Below are positions 10,357 to 19,079 of a stretch of DNA of 64,000 nucleotides, piece after piece. This DNA comes from Tessaracoccus antarcticus (GTDB taxonomy: Bacteria; Actinomycetota; Actinomycetes; Propionibacteriales; Propionibacteriaceae): positions 62,001 to 126,000 of the forward strand of contig NZ_REFW01000003.1 in assembly GCF_003688855.1 (NCBI RefSeq). Direction: 5' to 3'. Within the stretch, counting starts at the first letter, position 1, and every line of letters starts with the position of its first letter. A program made the position numbers and the translations under genes. Under the pieces are notes generated by a model, which did not search any database, was not told the DNA's origin, and was given only the letters and a program-made list of their open reading frames with translations.

Positions 10357-11148
10357 TCACTGCCAGAGCCGGTGCTCCCGGATGGGGCGGGGTGCCGTCT
10401 GTCCCCAGAGTCGCCGCCAGCGGGGCATGGACTCGGCGCGGCACGTTGGTGCCGCAGCCCCGCGCTGCACGGCCCACCAGGACATCTGCTCGGAGCGGAA
10501 CAGCTCCCCGACCGCCGCCTGCACCTCAGCGGTGGTCTCCGCCAGTGAGCGGCCGTGGACATAGATGGGGGCGCCGAAACACACCCACACACGCGGCTTC
10601 GACTTCAGGGCGAGCCGCAGGATCTCCTTCAGTTTGAAGGTTCCACCCAGCGCCACGGGCACGATGGGGATGCTGTACTGGGTGGCGAGGTCCGCAGCCA
10701 CGGTGGTGAAGTCGCCCACCTCGTCCGGAACCAGCGGGTCGTCGGTGAACACCGCGACGCTGCGCCCCTGCGTGAGGGAGCGGCTCAGGTGGCGGTGCGT
10801 GGTGCGCAGCCTTGGCGGCAGGACAAGCTTCAACACCTGCCAGTCGAGTGCACCCTGCTCGTTGGCGGCGAACACCACGGGGGCCTGCAGCCCCGTGAGC
10901 GCGTCGATACCCATCACCTGGTAGTCGACCCGCCACGCCAAAACGTTGAACAGGTCCGGGATGCGTCGGATGTCGCTGCGCGACAAGCGGTCGCGTGGTT
11001 CTCCCTGGCGTGGTGGTGCGTTGCTCGGACGGCGGGTCCGCAGCCCGAACAGGGTACCGGCGAACCCCATCATGTCGGCGGGCCAGGTGATCCGCGGCCG
11101 CGCCGACGGGTGGGATTCCCGGGCCCACGGACTCAGGTCCCTGCTCAT
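10357..11148 (-). CDS. PlsC-like acyltransferase-fold protein with degenerate catalytic motifs
   Basis: A 263-residue protein resembling lysophospholipid acyltransferases (PlsC/LPLAT). The fold-level signal is the order of an AAN...LD segment, an aliphatic VFTDD segment, and IPIVPVALGGT, a late LPLAT motif. The canonical NHxxxxD box reads NEQGALD, so the catalytic His is replaced by Glu, and the FPEGTRS box reads FTDDPLV. It may therefore be a non-catalytic or altered-chemistry member. The ATG at 11148 overlaps the upstream DUF2088 gene's stop (ATGA). It is the last gene of the hisA-led unit. Confidence 0.72.
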   Translation of the reverse strand: MSRDLSPWARESHPSARPRITWPADMMGFAGTLFGLRTRRPSNAPPRQGEPRDRLSRSDIRRIPDLFNVLAWRVDYQVMGIDALTGLQAPVVFAANEQGALDWQVLKLVLPPRLRTTHRHLSRSLTQGRSVAVFTDDPLVPDEVGDFTTVAADLATQYSIPIVPVALGGTFKLKEILRLALKSKPRVWVCFGAPIYVHGRSLAETTAEVQAAVGELFRSEQMSWWAVQRGAAAPTCRAESMPRWRRLWGQTAPRPIREHRLWQ

Positions 11149-12665
11149 CTCACTGCCCCCAGTACGCGGCCGGGGCCGTGCAGGTACGTGATGTCGGGAC
11201 GGGGTCCGACGACGGCCGATGCGACCTCGTAGGCGTCCGCGAGCGTGGACGCTGCGCGGTGACCCATGATGCCGGCGCTGCGGCGGTCGCCTCCCACCCA
11301 GATGACGTCCGCAAGCCCCTCCGAGGCCTCCTTGATGCGGTACCAACTGTGGAACACGCGCAGCGGATGGTGGGCGAAGCGTTCGCGGTAGAGGTTGATG
11401 TACCACGGGTCGTGGGCCGCCGACGCCTCGAACCGGTCATGGATCTCGGCCGGATCAAGCGTTTCGGGCAGCACATTGGTGAAAAAATCTGCTGACGGAG
11501 CCTGCGTCCGGTTGGAGAAGTTGCGAAGCAGGGGGTGCATGGCCACCACCACTCCCCCGTCGCGGACCAGGGGGGTGCCCAGATGGCAGCCCGCTTGGTC
11601 CACAAGAGCGTTGTGTGCGGCGTTGATGGGAGAACCCACGGGGTTGCCGACGTCGAACCCTGCACCCCACACCGACGCCACGAGCACGTCGGCGGGGGCT
11701 GAGACCTCGACGGCGTTGGCTGCGCGCCACACCTCGCGGGACTCGGTGTGCACTGCCTCCGGGCTGCCGCCCACCACGTCGAGGATGGCGTAGTCGGCCA
11801 CCGGGGAGGCGTACAGCTTCTGTGCCCCCTGCTTGGGCAGGGCCGCCACGAACTGCCGGGCAGCGGCGAACGCCAACTGGTCCACGAGCCGCCACTCCCA
11901 CTCGCGCCTGTTGAGGAACGACAGGCTGGGGCGCAGGAACGGTTGGCCGATCACCGCCACCACAGCGAAGGTCTCGGATGTGGAGGCCACGAGTCGTGCC
12001 ACCTCGTCGGCCGCGGCGGCATCCGCGTGCAGACCGGCCACCCGGTTGATGGTGGACGCATCCACCAGTCCCAGCGTCGAGGGGCATCCCAGCGAGTGGT
12101 CGTCGCGGATGCCCACGGTGACCACGACGTCCGAGGACGCCACCCGGGCGTTCATTTTCACCGTGTGCCCGTCGATGTCCCCGATGCCCACGAGGTCGTC
12201 ACTGGTCACGTCATGGCTCGTGATGAGTCCGTCGGCAAGGAAGGACGAGGCCACCCGGTCCCCCAGGACACGGGTGACGTCATGATCGGACCACCGACGA
12301 TGGAGTCCCGTGGCGATCACCACCTGGACGTCGTCCACCTTGCTGCGGGCTGCAAGTTCCAGCACCCGCTCCACCATGGTGCGGCGCACGTCGAAACGCA
12401 TCCGCGGCTGCGGACGGCCGTTGTCGGCCACGACGATGGTCAGGCGGACGCCGGGGCCGAGACGCCGCAGGAGAGCGTCACCCTCCACGGGCGAGAGCAG
12501 TGCGGCGTCGATGAGGCCCACGGGGTCGGTGGAGGGCACGGCGTCGGCCGGGTAGGCCACCTTGGTACCGAGGCCGAACCCCTGCAACCTGACCGCTGCC
12601 CCCGAAATGGTGAGCAGTGACGGCGTCTTGTCATCGACTTCAAGGACGAATCCCGGGCGTGGCAT
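11145..12665 (-). CDS. LarA/DUF2088-like (lactate racemase domain) protein
   Basis: A 506-residue protein related to the nickel-pincer lactate racemase LarA. Visible LarA-like features are an N-terminal Asp/Arg-Pro segment (VVADNGRPQP), the ATGLHR motif that supplies a catalytic His, a TSHDV segment, and AxSDVVVTVGIRDDHS. The GGxK-type stretch expected next, whose Lys holds the pincer cofactor in LarA, reads CPSTLGLVD here, so I see no equivalent Lys. No larB, larC or larE genes are in the window. The ATG at 12665 has AGGAG eleven bases upstream. It lies 22 bases after the reductase-HAD gene and overlaps the PlsC-like gene. Substrate unknown. Confidence 0.75.
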   Translation of the reverse strand: MPRPGFVLEVDDKTPSLLTISGAAVRLQGFGLGTKVAYPADAVPSTDPVGLIDAALLSPVEGDALLRRLGPGVRLTIVVADNGRPQPRMRFDVRRTMVERVLELAARSKVDDVQVVIATGLHRRWSDHDVTRVLGDRVASSFLADGLITSHDVTSDDLVGIGDIDGHTVKMNARVASSDVVVTVGIRDDHSLGCPSTLGLVDASTINRVAGLHADAAAADEVARLVASTSETFAVVAVIGQPFLRPSLSFLNRREWEWRLVDQLAFAAARQFVAALPKQGAQKLYASPVADYAILDVVGGSPEAVHTESREVWRAANAVEVSAPADVLVASVWGAGFDVGNPVGSPINAAHNALVDQAGCHLGTPLVRDGGVVVAMHPLLRNFSNRTQAPSADFFTNVLPETLDPAEIHDRFEASAAHDPWYINLYRERFAHHPLRVFHSWYRIKEASEGLADVIWVGGDRRSAGIMGHRAASTLADAYEVASAVVGPRPDITYLHGPGRVLGAVR

Positions 12666-12687
12666 GGTCGTGTCTGCTCCTGTTTCT

Positions 12688-15042
12688 CTAGCGGGTAGGC
12701 AGCTTCCACCGGGGCTGCGGTGAGGTGGCCGGCCAGTCAATGATGGACCACCCACTGGTGCGTGCGGCGCGCATCAGCCCGATGTCGGGGCTGACGGCGA
12801 CGGGATTGCCCACGGTGCGCAGCATCGGCAGGTCCACGTGGCTGTCCGCGTAGGCAAAGGACTGCTTGAGATCCATGCCGTGCAGGGCCGCGTAGTGCTC
12901 CAGCCAGGCGGACCGGGACTCCCCCACCATCGGCGGCCCCGTGAGGAAGCCCGTGCAGTTCCCGTTCTCATCCGTGCCAAGGTCGGCGGCCACGATGTGG
13001 TCGAACAGGCCCTCGAACGGACGCGTCAACGGCCGGATCACACCGGTGATGAGGATGGTGGTGTGGCCAGCCTCACGGTGCGCCCGGATCCGGCGCAGGG
13101 CGTCCGCCGAGGTGCGGTCCAGGATGTGGGGGGCGAGCTTCTCGTCGACGAAGCGCTCCATGTCGGCCAGGTTCGCGCCCTCGTAGCGACGGTAGACCTG
13201 CCGCAGGAACACCCCGCGGTCCTTGCGCTCGGCCGCCAGGTAGTTGGGCATCTGGGCAACGACACGCGAGACCTCCGCGGCACGCTCCATGACCGACAAC
13301 TCGGGCAGGCGCAGCCAGAGGTAGGTCTCGATGACGTTGGTGACCATGATGGTGCCGTCGAGGTCGAAGGCGGCCAGCACGGTGCCGGACGTGGAGGGTT
13401 TGAGGTCCTTGAACGTGGCGGAACGTGCCTGGCGGCGCTTGCGGGCAGCCTCCATGCGGCGCACGGGGTTTGTCACGGCCGGGCAGTGCACGTCCTCGAT
13501 GTAGTGCGTCCAGTCAAAGCTCGCGGAATCGAAGCTGAACGTGTCGGTGTCGGCCTCGTCGAGCGAGCGGTGCAGCGCCAGGGTGCAGTCGTCGACGAAG
13601 TGCAGTTCGGACTGCAGGTATTCGCCGTAGAGGGACAGGTACTTGTTGAGGAAGTCGAGTTGTTTGGTGGTTTTGTCCAGGGCCGTGGCGGCTGCCCGCA
13701 CCTTTTCGCCTCGGGGGGCGAAGCTGAGCAGGCGGTTGGCGATGGCCGTGCCCTTGGCGGCGAACCACAGCTTGCGTTCCACCGGTTCGGCGCCTGGGAA
13801 GTTCCACGTGGCCAGCGGAACGGATCCCTGCCCGTCGGCGTAGGGGTGCTTCGAGAAGTAGCTGCGGATGTGCTGGTAGATGCCGCGGAACGTCAGCGGA
13901 TTCCGGGCCCCGGAACTGCAGTGGTAGAACTCGGGCTCACCCACCGTCGGCTGCGTGGCGCACACGGCCATGATGGCGTTGACCACGAGGTCGCAGGGGA
14001 TGATGTCGATGACGGCGTCCGGTGAGGCCGGGAACTCCGGCAGCTGACCGCGACCGTAGGCAAGGATGAGCGGGTCGGCCATCTTGAAGCCTTCGATCCA
14101 GCCCTCGTGCGGGAACCTCAGCGAGGATTCGACGATGGCGGGCCGGACGACCGACACCTGCATGTCGTGGCACATGTCGGCCACCACGCGCTCCCCCATG
14201 GCCTTGGCAAACGTGTACACGTCGGTCCAGCCAAGCGACCGGGCACGTTCGGTGCCTGCGGCCACCAGTTCCTGCTTCACCCACTCCGTGCGACGGCGCT
14301 CGGTGTCCTCGGAGGTCGTGAGGTAGCCCGCACGGCGGTGCAGGCGCTCTGCCTGCTTGCGCAGCACAGTGAGCTGCTCGGAACTGCGGGAGCGTGCTTC
14401 GACGTGCTCCTTCATGGCCAGCGCGGCGGCGGACTCGACCTCGTAGTCCACGTCATGAATGTGCGCTGCCTCGGGGATGGGTCCCCGTCGTCGGCCGGCG
14501 GTGTAGGCCGTGGAGATGTGCACGTAGTGCGGCACCTTCGTCAGGTTGCCGTCGGCGTCGCTGCACGCTTCGCGCAGCTTGGTGAGCAGCGCCCGGGTAC
14601 CGACGACGTTCGTCATGAACGCCTGGTCGATGGGTGGGTCGAACGACACGTCCCCTGCGCAGTGCACGAGGATGTCGAGGTCCCCGGGCAGGTCAGGGAC
14701 CCGCGGGAGGTCGCCCTCGATGACCTGGACACGCGACGCCAGGAGCGCCTCGACGGATCCGGCAGCCGCGACGACGTCGGCGAAAATCTTCTTCTTCAGC
14801 AGGCTGGTCACACGCTGCTCGGCGGTGACGGAGCCCTTGGGCCGCACCAGCACCCCGGTGCGCACATCTGGGCATTCCGTCAGGATCTTCCAGAGGATCT
14901 GCTCACCGATGAAGCCGGTGACGCCCGTCATGACGATCTTCTTGCCGGCGAGCAGGTCCTTGATGCGGCCCGTCAGGAGCGGCGGTGTGTGCACGCCTGC
15001 GATGTCGGCCGCGCCAAAGCTGCTGCGTGGTGCCTTACCCAT
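12688..15042 (-). CDS. Fatty acyl-CoA reductase-like SDR fused to HAD-IB phosphatase-like domain
   Basis: A 784-residue two-domain protein. The N-terminal part is an extended short-chain dehydrogenase of the male-sterility/acyl-CoA-reductase type, with the nucleotide motif GVTGFIG at about 40-46, an active-site HISTAY segment (Ser near 177) and YxxxK at Tyr276/Lys280. A linker of about 120 residues leads to a HAD hydrolase with FDLDGTI (nucleophile Asp near 560, Asp 562) and a late [10 protein letters not shown] motif. The family would reduce an acyl thioester to aldehyde or alcohol; the HAD part resembles the HAD-IB group. The ATG at 15042 has GGGAGG eight bases upstream and overlaps the hisA stop by eight bases. 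Confidence 0.85.
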   Translation of the reverse strand: MGKAPRSSFGAADIAGVHTPPLLTGRIKDLLAGKKIVMTGVTGFIGEQILWKILTECPDVRTGVLVRPKGSVTAEQRVTSLLKKKIFADVVAAAGSVEALLASRVQVIEGDLPRVPDLPGDLDILVHCAGDVSFDPPIDQAFMTNVVGTRALLTKLREACSDADGNLTKVPHYVHISTAYTAGRRRGPIPEAAHIHDVDYEVESAAALAMKEHVEARSRSSEQLTVLRKQAERLHRRAGYLTTSEDTERRRTEWVKQELVAAGTERARSLGWTDVYTFAKAMGERVVADMCHDMQVSVVRPAIVESSLRFPHEGWIEGFKMADPLILAYGRGQLPEFPASPDAVIDIIPCDLVVNAIMAVCATQPTVGEPEFYHCSSGARNPLTFRGIYQHIRSYFSKHPYADGQGSVPLATWNFPGAEPVERKLWFAAKGTAIANRLLSFAPRGEKVRAAATALDKTTKQLDFLNKYLSLYGEYLQSELHFVDDCTLALHRSLDEADTDTFSFDSASFDWTHYIEDVHCPAVTNPVRRMEAARKRRQARSATFKDLKPSTSGTVLAAFDLDGTIMVTNVIETYLWLRLPELSVMERAAEVSRVVAQMPNYLAAERKDRGVFLRQVYRRYEGANLADMERFVDEKLAPHILDRTSADALRRIRAHREAGHTTILITGVIRPLTRPFEGLFDHIVAADLGTDENGNCTGFLTGPPMVGESRSAWLEHYAALHGMDLKQSFAYADSHVDLPMLRTVGNPVAVSPDIGLMRAARTSGWSIIDWPATSPQPRWKLPTR

Positions 15043-15772
15043 GCGTGACGCCTCCCGCCACGATGAGCGCCTCCGGGAGCGTGAACGCGCCCATGTAGAG
15101 GGCGGTGCCGATGATGGCACCTTCCACGCCGCCCGGAACGAGTTCACGCAGTGCGCGAAGGTTGTCGAGGGTGGCGATCCCGCCCGAGGCGATGACGGCC
15201 GCGTCGGTCCGGGCGCACACGGCTTCGAGGAGCTCGATGTTGGGGCCGGTCAGCATCCCGTCGGAGTTCACGTCGGTGACCACGAACCTGGCGCAGCCGG
15301 CGTCGGAGAGGCGGTCGAGCGTCTCCTGCCAGGGACCACCCTCCTCGGTCCACCCCCTCGCCGCGAGGTTCTCGCCGCGGACGTCGAGGCCGATGGCGAT
15401 GCGGTCGCCATGGTCGGCGATCATGCGTTCGCACCAGTAGGGATGTTCCAGGGCGGCGGTGCCAATGTTGACGCGCCGGCAGCCGGTGGCCAGGGCACGC
15501 TCCAGGGACACGTCATCACGGATGCCGCCGGAGAGCTCCACCTCGACATCAAGCTGTCCGATGATGTCCCGCAGCAGGTTCGCGTTCGAGCCGCGACCGA
15601 AGGCAGCATCCAGGTCCACGAGGTGGATCCACTCCGCCCCCTGGTCCTGCCAACGCATGGCGGCGGCGAGCGGGTCGCCGAATTCCTTCTGGGTCCCGGC
15701 CACTCCCTGGACAAGCTGGACGGCGCGGCCATCCTGAACGTCGACGGCTGGCAACAACTGCAATGCATCCAC
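15035..15772 (-). CDS. hisA: Phosphoribosyl isomerase, HisA/PriA
   Basis: Histidine-pathway isomerase for ProFAR, 245 residues, a (beta/alpha)8 barrel. It begins [12 protein letters not shown] and keeps the catalytic Asp of AVDV and that of VTDVNSDG, plus [10 protein letters not shown] and a C-terminal [12 protein letters not shown]. In actinobacteria this protein (PriA) usually also does the TrpF step, which fits the lack of trpF near the trp genes here. The start is assigned to the GTG at 15772 because it matches PriA N-termini and lies eight bases after a TAGGGT hexamer; the GTG at 15778 is an alternative. It overlaps the next gene by eight bases. Confidence 0.93.
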   Translation of the reverse strand: MDALQLLPAVDVQDGRAVQLVQGVAGTQKEFGDPLAAAMRWQDQGAEWIHLVDLDAAFGRGSNANLLRDIIGQLDVEVELSGGIRDDVSLERALATGCRRVNIGTAALEHPYWCERMIADHGDRIAIGLDVRGENLAARGWTEEGGPWQETLDRLSDAGCARFVVTDVNSDGMLTGPNIELLEAVCARTDAAVIASGGIATLDNLRALRELVPGGVEGAIIGTALYMGAFTLPEALIVAGGVTHG

Positions 15773-15780
15773 GATCACGA

Positions 15781-15786
15781 ACCCTA
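15781..15786 (-). promoter_or_regulatory. Candidate -10 hexamer of a leaderless hisA promoter
   Basis: On the minus strand this reads TAGGGT and ends eight bases before the GTG start of hisA, with no Shine-Dalgarno between. The geometry matches other leaderless candidates in the window. No convincing -35 box was seen. If real, hisA and the three genes behind it have their own promoter, independent of hisDCBH. Confidence 0.4.
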
Positions 15787-15870
15787 TCGGACGCGCACCG
15801 CCCAGCCTCCGTCTTCTCGCGCGGCGCGCGTGCGGGACGCTCACTCCCACCCCGACATCGGCGGTGGGCA

Positions 15871-17316
15871 TCACGCCAAGGAGTGAATCAGCGGCGGTGC
15901 GCCGGGTTCGGCCATCCTGCGGAGCCCCGCAGATGCGGCACTGTCCGAAGGTGAGGTTCCAGCCGAGGAGGATGGTGGCCCCGCTCGAGCCGTGAACCGA
16001 TTCGTCCTTGCGGGCGGGACCACGACCACTCGTGCGGTGTCCGGGTCGATGTGGATGACCCAGCGGTCCTCGGGGCGGCTCCACCGGTCCGGCTCCACGA
16101 GTTGGTGGTGATGCGGACACAACAACACCAAATTCCACAACGCTGTGGCACCGCCGGCCCACCACGGCTGCAGATGGTGCGCCTCGCAGGCCGAGTCCGG
16201 GGCGCTGCACTGGGGAAACACGCATCCACCGTCGCGCAGGCTCAGGGCTTTCCGGATGGCCGGGGTCACGAGCCGCTGGGTGCGGCCCACGTCCAGGATC
16301 TCCGAGGGGCCGCCGAGAACGACGGGCATGAGGTCAGCGTCGCAGCACAACCTGCGCAGGTCCCCGGCCGTGATCCTGGCCCCCCGGGCCAGGACTCCGG
16401 CCCGTTCGGCACGTTCGCGGAGGTCCTGTTCCCGAATGGTGACGACGATCCGGGGTCGGTCCCCCACACTGGTGGGGGCGTCACGGTGGTCGGAGATGAT
16501 CTGGGTGAGGGCATCGGCGCGGCGCTGCTCGGGTGTGCGGTTGATGTCCTCGGCTGCCTGGTCCCGCGTCACCTGGGGTCCGGGGTCGGTGGCGCGGGTG
16601 GCCCTGAACCTGTCCCTGGCCGCGCGGCGGTCGGACTCGACGTAGGCCTCGATGAGACTGATCAGCGGTGCCGCCTCCAGATGGGGCAGGGAACCGTGCA
16701 ACCACGTCGACCCGTCCCCGTCATCACCCCACCGCAGCGACCGCTTGCTGAACGCCCGGCGCCGCTGCTGCTCCAGCCGGGCGGCCTCATCGTCCACAGT
16801 GGGGACCAGTTCGGGTGCGACTTCGGCCAGGATCTGCGGTGCCAACTCCGCCAGCCGTTTGGGGGTGTTCTTGTTTGCCCGGTCCAGGAAAGCCTGCTCC
16901 GCCCGTGCCTGCTGCTCAGTGGTCAACTCGGACGGTAGCTGCGCCATCCCTTTGCCGATGGCGGCCGCGTGCCGGGACGACACTTTTCCGGCCAGGGCAG
17001 CCTCCTTGACCGCCTTGTGCCGGGCGAGGTCGCGGGCCTGGAACACCTGCCGTGCCGCGTCGCCGCTGTCGCGTCCTTCCTCCAACCCAATGAGGGAGGT
17101 GATGGGGGTTCCGGTTGCGGCCACCGAACTGTGTGACGCCTCATCAGTCAACACACACGCCAACGACACGGCACGATCCCGGAAACTTCGGGCCCTCTTC
17201 ATCAACACCAGCCGCTCCGGCGCCGACAGCCTGACCCGCGCATCGTGATCGATCGAGGACATCACAGCCTCCAGCGCAGTCAGCGCCTCCGCCGTGGTCC
17301 GCCACTCCTGCTCCAT
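15871..17316 (-). CDS. DUF222/13E12-type HNH endonuclease domain protein
   Basis: A 481-residue member of the actinobacterial 13E12 repeat/DUF222 family. A long helical DUF222 region occupies about the first 330 residues. A C-terminal HNH nuclease domain follows with [28 protein letters not shown] and the final His/Asn-type metal-binding cluster. These genes are often multicopy and mobile-looking in actinobacteria; their function is not established. The gene stands between hisA and hisH and so interrupts an otherwise expected histidine cluster, and a repeat cluster lies just upstream of its start. The basic C-terminal tail past about residue 440 is low complexity. Confidence 0.88.
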   Translation of the reverse strand: MEQEWRTTAEALTALEAVMSSIDHDARVRLSAPERLVLMKRARSFRDRAVSLACVLTDEASHSSVAATGTPITSLIGLEEGRDSGDAARQVFQARDLARHKAVKEAALAGKVSSRHAAAIGKGMAQLPSELTTEQQARAEQAFLDRANKNTPKRLAELAPQILAEVAPELVPTVDDEAARLEQQRRRAFSKRSLRWGDDGDGSTWLHGSLPHLEAAPLISLIEAYVESDRRAARDRFRATRATDPGPQVTRDQAAEDINRTPEQRRADALTQIISDHRDAPTSVGDRPRIVVTIREQDLRERAERAGVLARGARITAGDLRRLCCDADLMPVVLGGPSEILDVGRTQRLVTPAIRKALSLRDGGCVFPQCSAPDSACEAHHLQPWWAGGATALWNLVLLCPHHHQLVEPDRWSRPEDRWVIHIDPDTARVVVVPPARTNRFTARAGPPSSSAGTSPSDSAASAGLRRMAEPGAPPLIHSLA

Positions 17317-17421
17317 GAACCAAACCTACGGACCACCACTGACATTTTATGAACAGGTGATCTATTTTCCTCAGATACTCTTCTAACCCCCACAAATCAC
17401 CGATGGAAGCTGTCGGGTATC

Positions 17422-17586
17422 TGTTCCCTGAGTGCCGCCCATGAGGGACGAATTTCGGTGTATCGAAGGGCCCCTGACGCAAAGGAAGCCCTTCGATACG
17501 CCCGGCGACTTCGTCGCGTGGGCTACTCAGGGAACAAATGGGGGGGTGCCCGGCGACTTCGTCGCGTGGGCTACTCAGCGAACAAA
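17422..17586. repeat. REP-like palindromic repeat cluster (inverted pair plus direct copy)
   Basis: Three related units. The left unit (17422-17470) starts TGTTCCCTGAGT and ends GTATCGAAGGG. The middle unit (17489-17536) is its inverted partner, starting CCCTTCGATAC and ending ACTCAGGGAACA; the 12-base and 11-base ends match perfectly and the interiors have diverged. A 38-base segment of the middle unit (17501-17538) is repeated directly at 17549-17586 with one mismatch. Each unit has a core that can fold (GGCGACTTCGTCGC-like). The layout resembles bacterial REP/BIME elements. It fills the stretch between the DUF222-HNH gene and a small orphan gene. Confidence 0.8.
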
Positions 17587-17814
17587 GATGGCATCGCGCA
17601 TCATGACGACGCGAGGGCGCAGCAAATATGCCTCTCCCCGAATCAAGTACCTCAGCTGCTGATCCAGCACGGCGGAGATGCAGTCCGGATCGACCTCTGC
17701 CACTGTCGACAGGGAAACCTCAAGGATCGAGGGGTCCCCCGCCTGCATCGCTGCCGCGAGGCTCTCGGGATTGGTTCGCAGCCAGCGCAGCCCCTTCTCG
17801 ATCTCAGTGGCCAT
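17575..17814 (-). CDS. Hypothetical protein, 79 residues
   Basis: Small open frame between hisH and the repeat cluster, beginning MATEIEKGLRWLRTNPESL. It is helical and mildly acidic, with no signal peptide or membrane segment and no family I recognise. The ATG at 17814 has a weak GGGAAG upstream; a GTG-led extension to 17844 is possible. Its stop codon lies inside the last copy of the neighbouring repeat, so the C-terminus may have been created or altered by repeat insertion. Base composition is lower in GC than the flanks. It could be the remnant of a gene once joining hisH to hisA. Confidence 0.45.
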   Translation of the reverse strand: MATEIEKGLRWLRTNPESLAAAMQAGDPSILEVSLSTVAEVDPDCISAVLDQQLRYLIRGEAYLLRPRVVMMRDAIFVR

Positions 17815-17859
17815 GTGCGCCGCTTCCCGTGTGGGTTGTCTCACACATGAGCTCAGGCG

Positions 17860-18471
17860 TCAGCTCTCCAGCCAGTTGCGGAGCAGCTGGAGGCCCGCCT
17901 CACCCGACTTCTCCGGGTGGAACTGGGTGGTGCTGAGGCTCCCCCGCTCCACGGCGGCGACGAAGGCGACGTCCTCGTGCCGCGCCATCGCGACCCGTGC
18001 GTCCGGCGGTGCCACCAGCGCCGCGTAGGAGTGCACGAAGTAGAACCGCTCCCCCGCAATCCCCCGGAACAGCCTGGAGTCGCCCGGCGTCTGAAGGTCG
18101 TTCCATCCCATGTGGGGCAGCCTCCGTGCGGGCAACTTTTCGACGCTGCCGGCCAGCACCCCCAGCCCGGGGGTCTCGAGGCCATGCTCGGTGCCCGTGC
18201 CGAAGAGGATCTGGTGACCCACGCAGATACCGAGCAGCGGGCGCTCCTCGGCGAGCCATCCGGTGATGAGCTCCCGGCCACCGACAGCGTCAATCCCCCG
18301 CATGCATGCGGCGAAGGCACCGACGCCGGGCACGACCAACCGGTCCTGACGGCGCAACTCGCCGAGGTCACTCGTGACGGTGACGACTGCCCCCGCCAGC
18401 GACAGCGCGCGCGCTGCGGAGTGCAGGTTCCCCGAGCCGTAGTCCAGCAGCCCCACGCGGGGCGCCACCAT
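17860..18471 (-). CDS. hisH: Imidazole glycerol phosphate synthase glutaminase subunit HisH
   Basis: Class I glutamine amidotransferase that feeds ammonia to HisF. The 203 residues show the N-terminal LLDYGSGNLHS start, the oxyanion/nucleophile motif LGICVGHQILF with the catalytic Cys, HMGWN, YFVHSYAA, and the C-terminal FHPEKSG with catalytic His and Glu. It overlaps hisB by one base (TGATG). hisF, its partner, is not in the window. Confidence 0.96.
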   Translation of the reverse strand: MVAPRVGLLDYGSGNLHSAARALSLAGAVVTVTSDLGELRRQDRLVVPGVGAFAACMRGIDAVGGRELITGWLAEERPLLGICVGHQILFGTGTEHGLETPGLGVLAGSVEKLPARRLPHMGWNDLQTPGDSRLFRGIAGERFYFVHSYAALVAPPDARVAMARHEDVAFVAAVERGSLSTTQFHPEKSGEAGLQLLRNWLES

Positions 18472-19079
18472 CAGAGGGCACCCTTGGTGCTGGGGATGCC
18501 CTGCTGGCGTGGGTCGAGGGCAATCGCGTCGCGCAGCGCACGGGCCAGCGCCTTGAACTGGGCCTCGACGATGTGGTGCGGGTCCCGGCCAGCAAGCAGG
18601 CGCAGGTGCACGCAGAGGCCGGCGTTCAGGGCCAGGGACTCCACCACGTGGTAGGTCATGGACCCCGCATACGGCACGCCGGACCCGCCGATGAGCGCGT
18701 ACACCTGGCCGTCAGGCTCACCCGTGCACACGGCGTAGGGGCGGCCTGCGACGTCGACGACGCAGTGCGCCAGCGCTTCGTCCAGCGGGACCGTGGCGTC
18801 GGCGTAGCGACGGATGCCAGCCTTGTCGCCGAGCGCCTCGGCGAGCGCCTGACCCAGCACAATGGCGGTGTCCTCCACCACGTGGTGGCCGTCGATGTGC
18901 ACGTCACCGACGGCAGAGATGTCCATGTCGATGAGGGAGTGCTTCGCCAGCGCTGTCAGCATGTGGTCGTAGAACCCGACGCCGGTGGAGATGTTCGAGG
19001 CGCCGGTGCCGTCGAGGTCGATGCTGACCGTGATGGTGGATTCGCTCGTTGAGCGCTGGGCGGTGGCGGTGCGGGTCAT
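18471..19079 (-). CDS. hisB: Imidazoleglycerol-phosphate dehydratase HisB
   Basis: Manganese enzyme of histidine synthesis, 202 residues, dehydratase domain only. It carries [38 protein letters not shown] and the second metal-site [17 protein letters not shown]. There is no fused histidinol-phosphatase domain, so that step must be done by another protein. The ATG at 19079 has AAGGAG seven bases upstream and overlaps the hisC stop by four bases. Confidence 0.97.
   Translation of the reverse strand: MTRTATAQRSTSESTITVSIDLDGTGASNISTGVGFYDHMLTALAKHSLIDMDISAVGDVHIDGHHVVEDTAIVLGQALAEALGDKAGIRRYADATVPLDEALAHCVVDVAGRPYAVCTGEPDGQVYALIGGSGVPYAGSMTYHVVESLALNAGLCVHLRLLAGRDPHHIVEAQFKALARALRDAIALDPRQQGIPSTKGAL

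Noticed and set aside
12688-15042. HAD domain as the missing histidinol-phosphate phosphatase
   Set aside because: It sits next to hisA and the step is otherwise unassigned, but HAD-IB motifs fused to an acyl-CoA reductase do not match known HolPases; the idea stays untested.
17501-17586. Possible CRISPR array
   Set aside because: Only two direct copies, 10 bases apart, with inverted partners; this is REP-like and no cas genes are near.
18471-19079. HisB as a bifunctional phosphatase-dehydratase
   Set aside because: Only 202 residues, all dehydratase domain; no HAD part is present.
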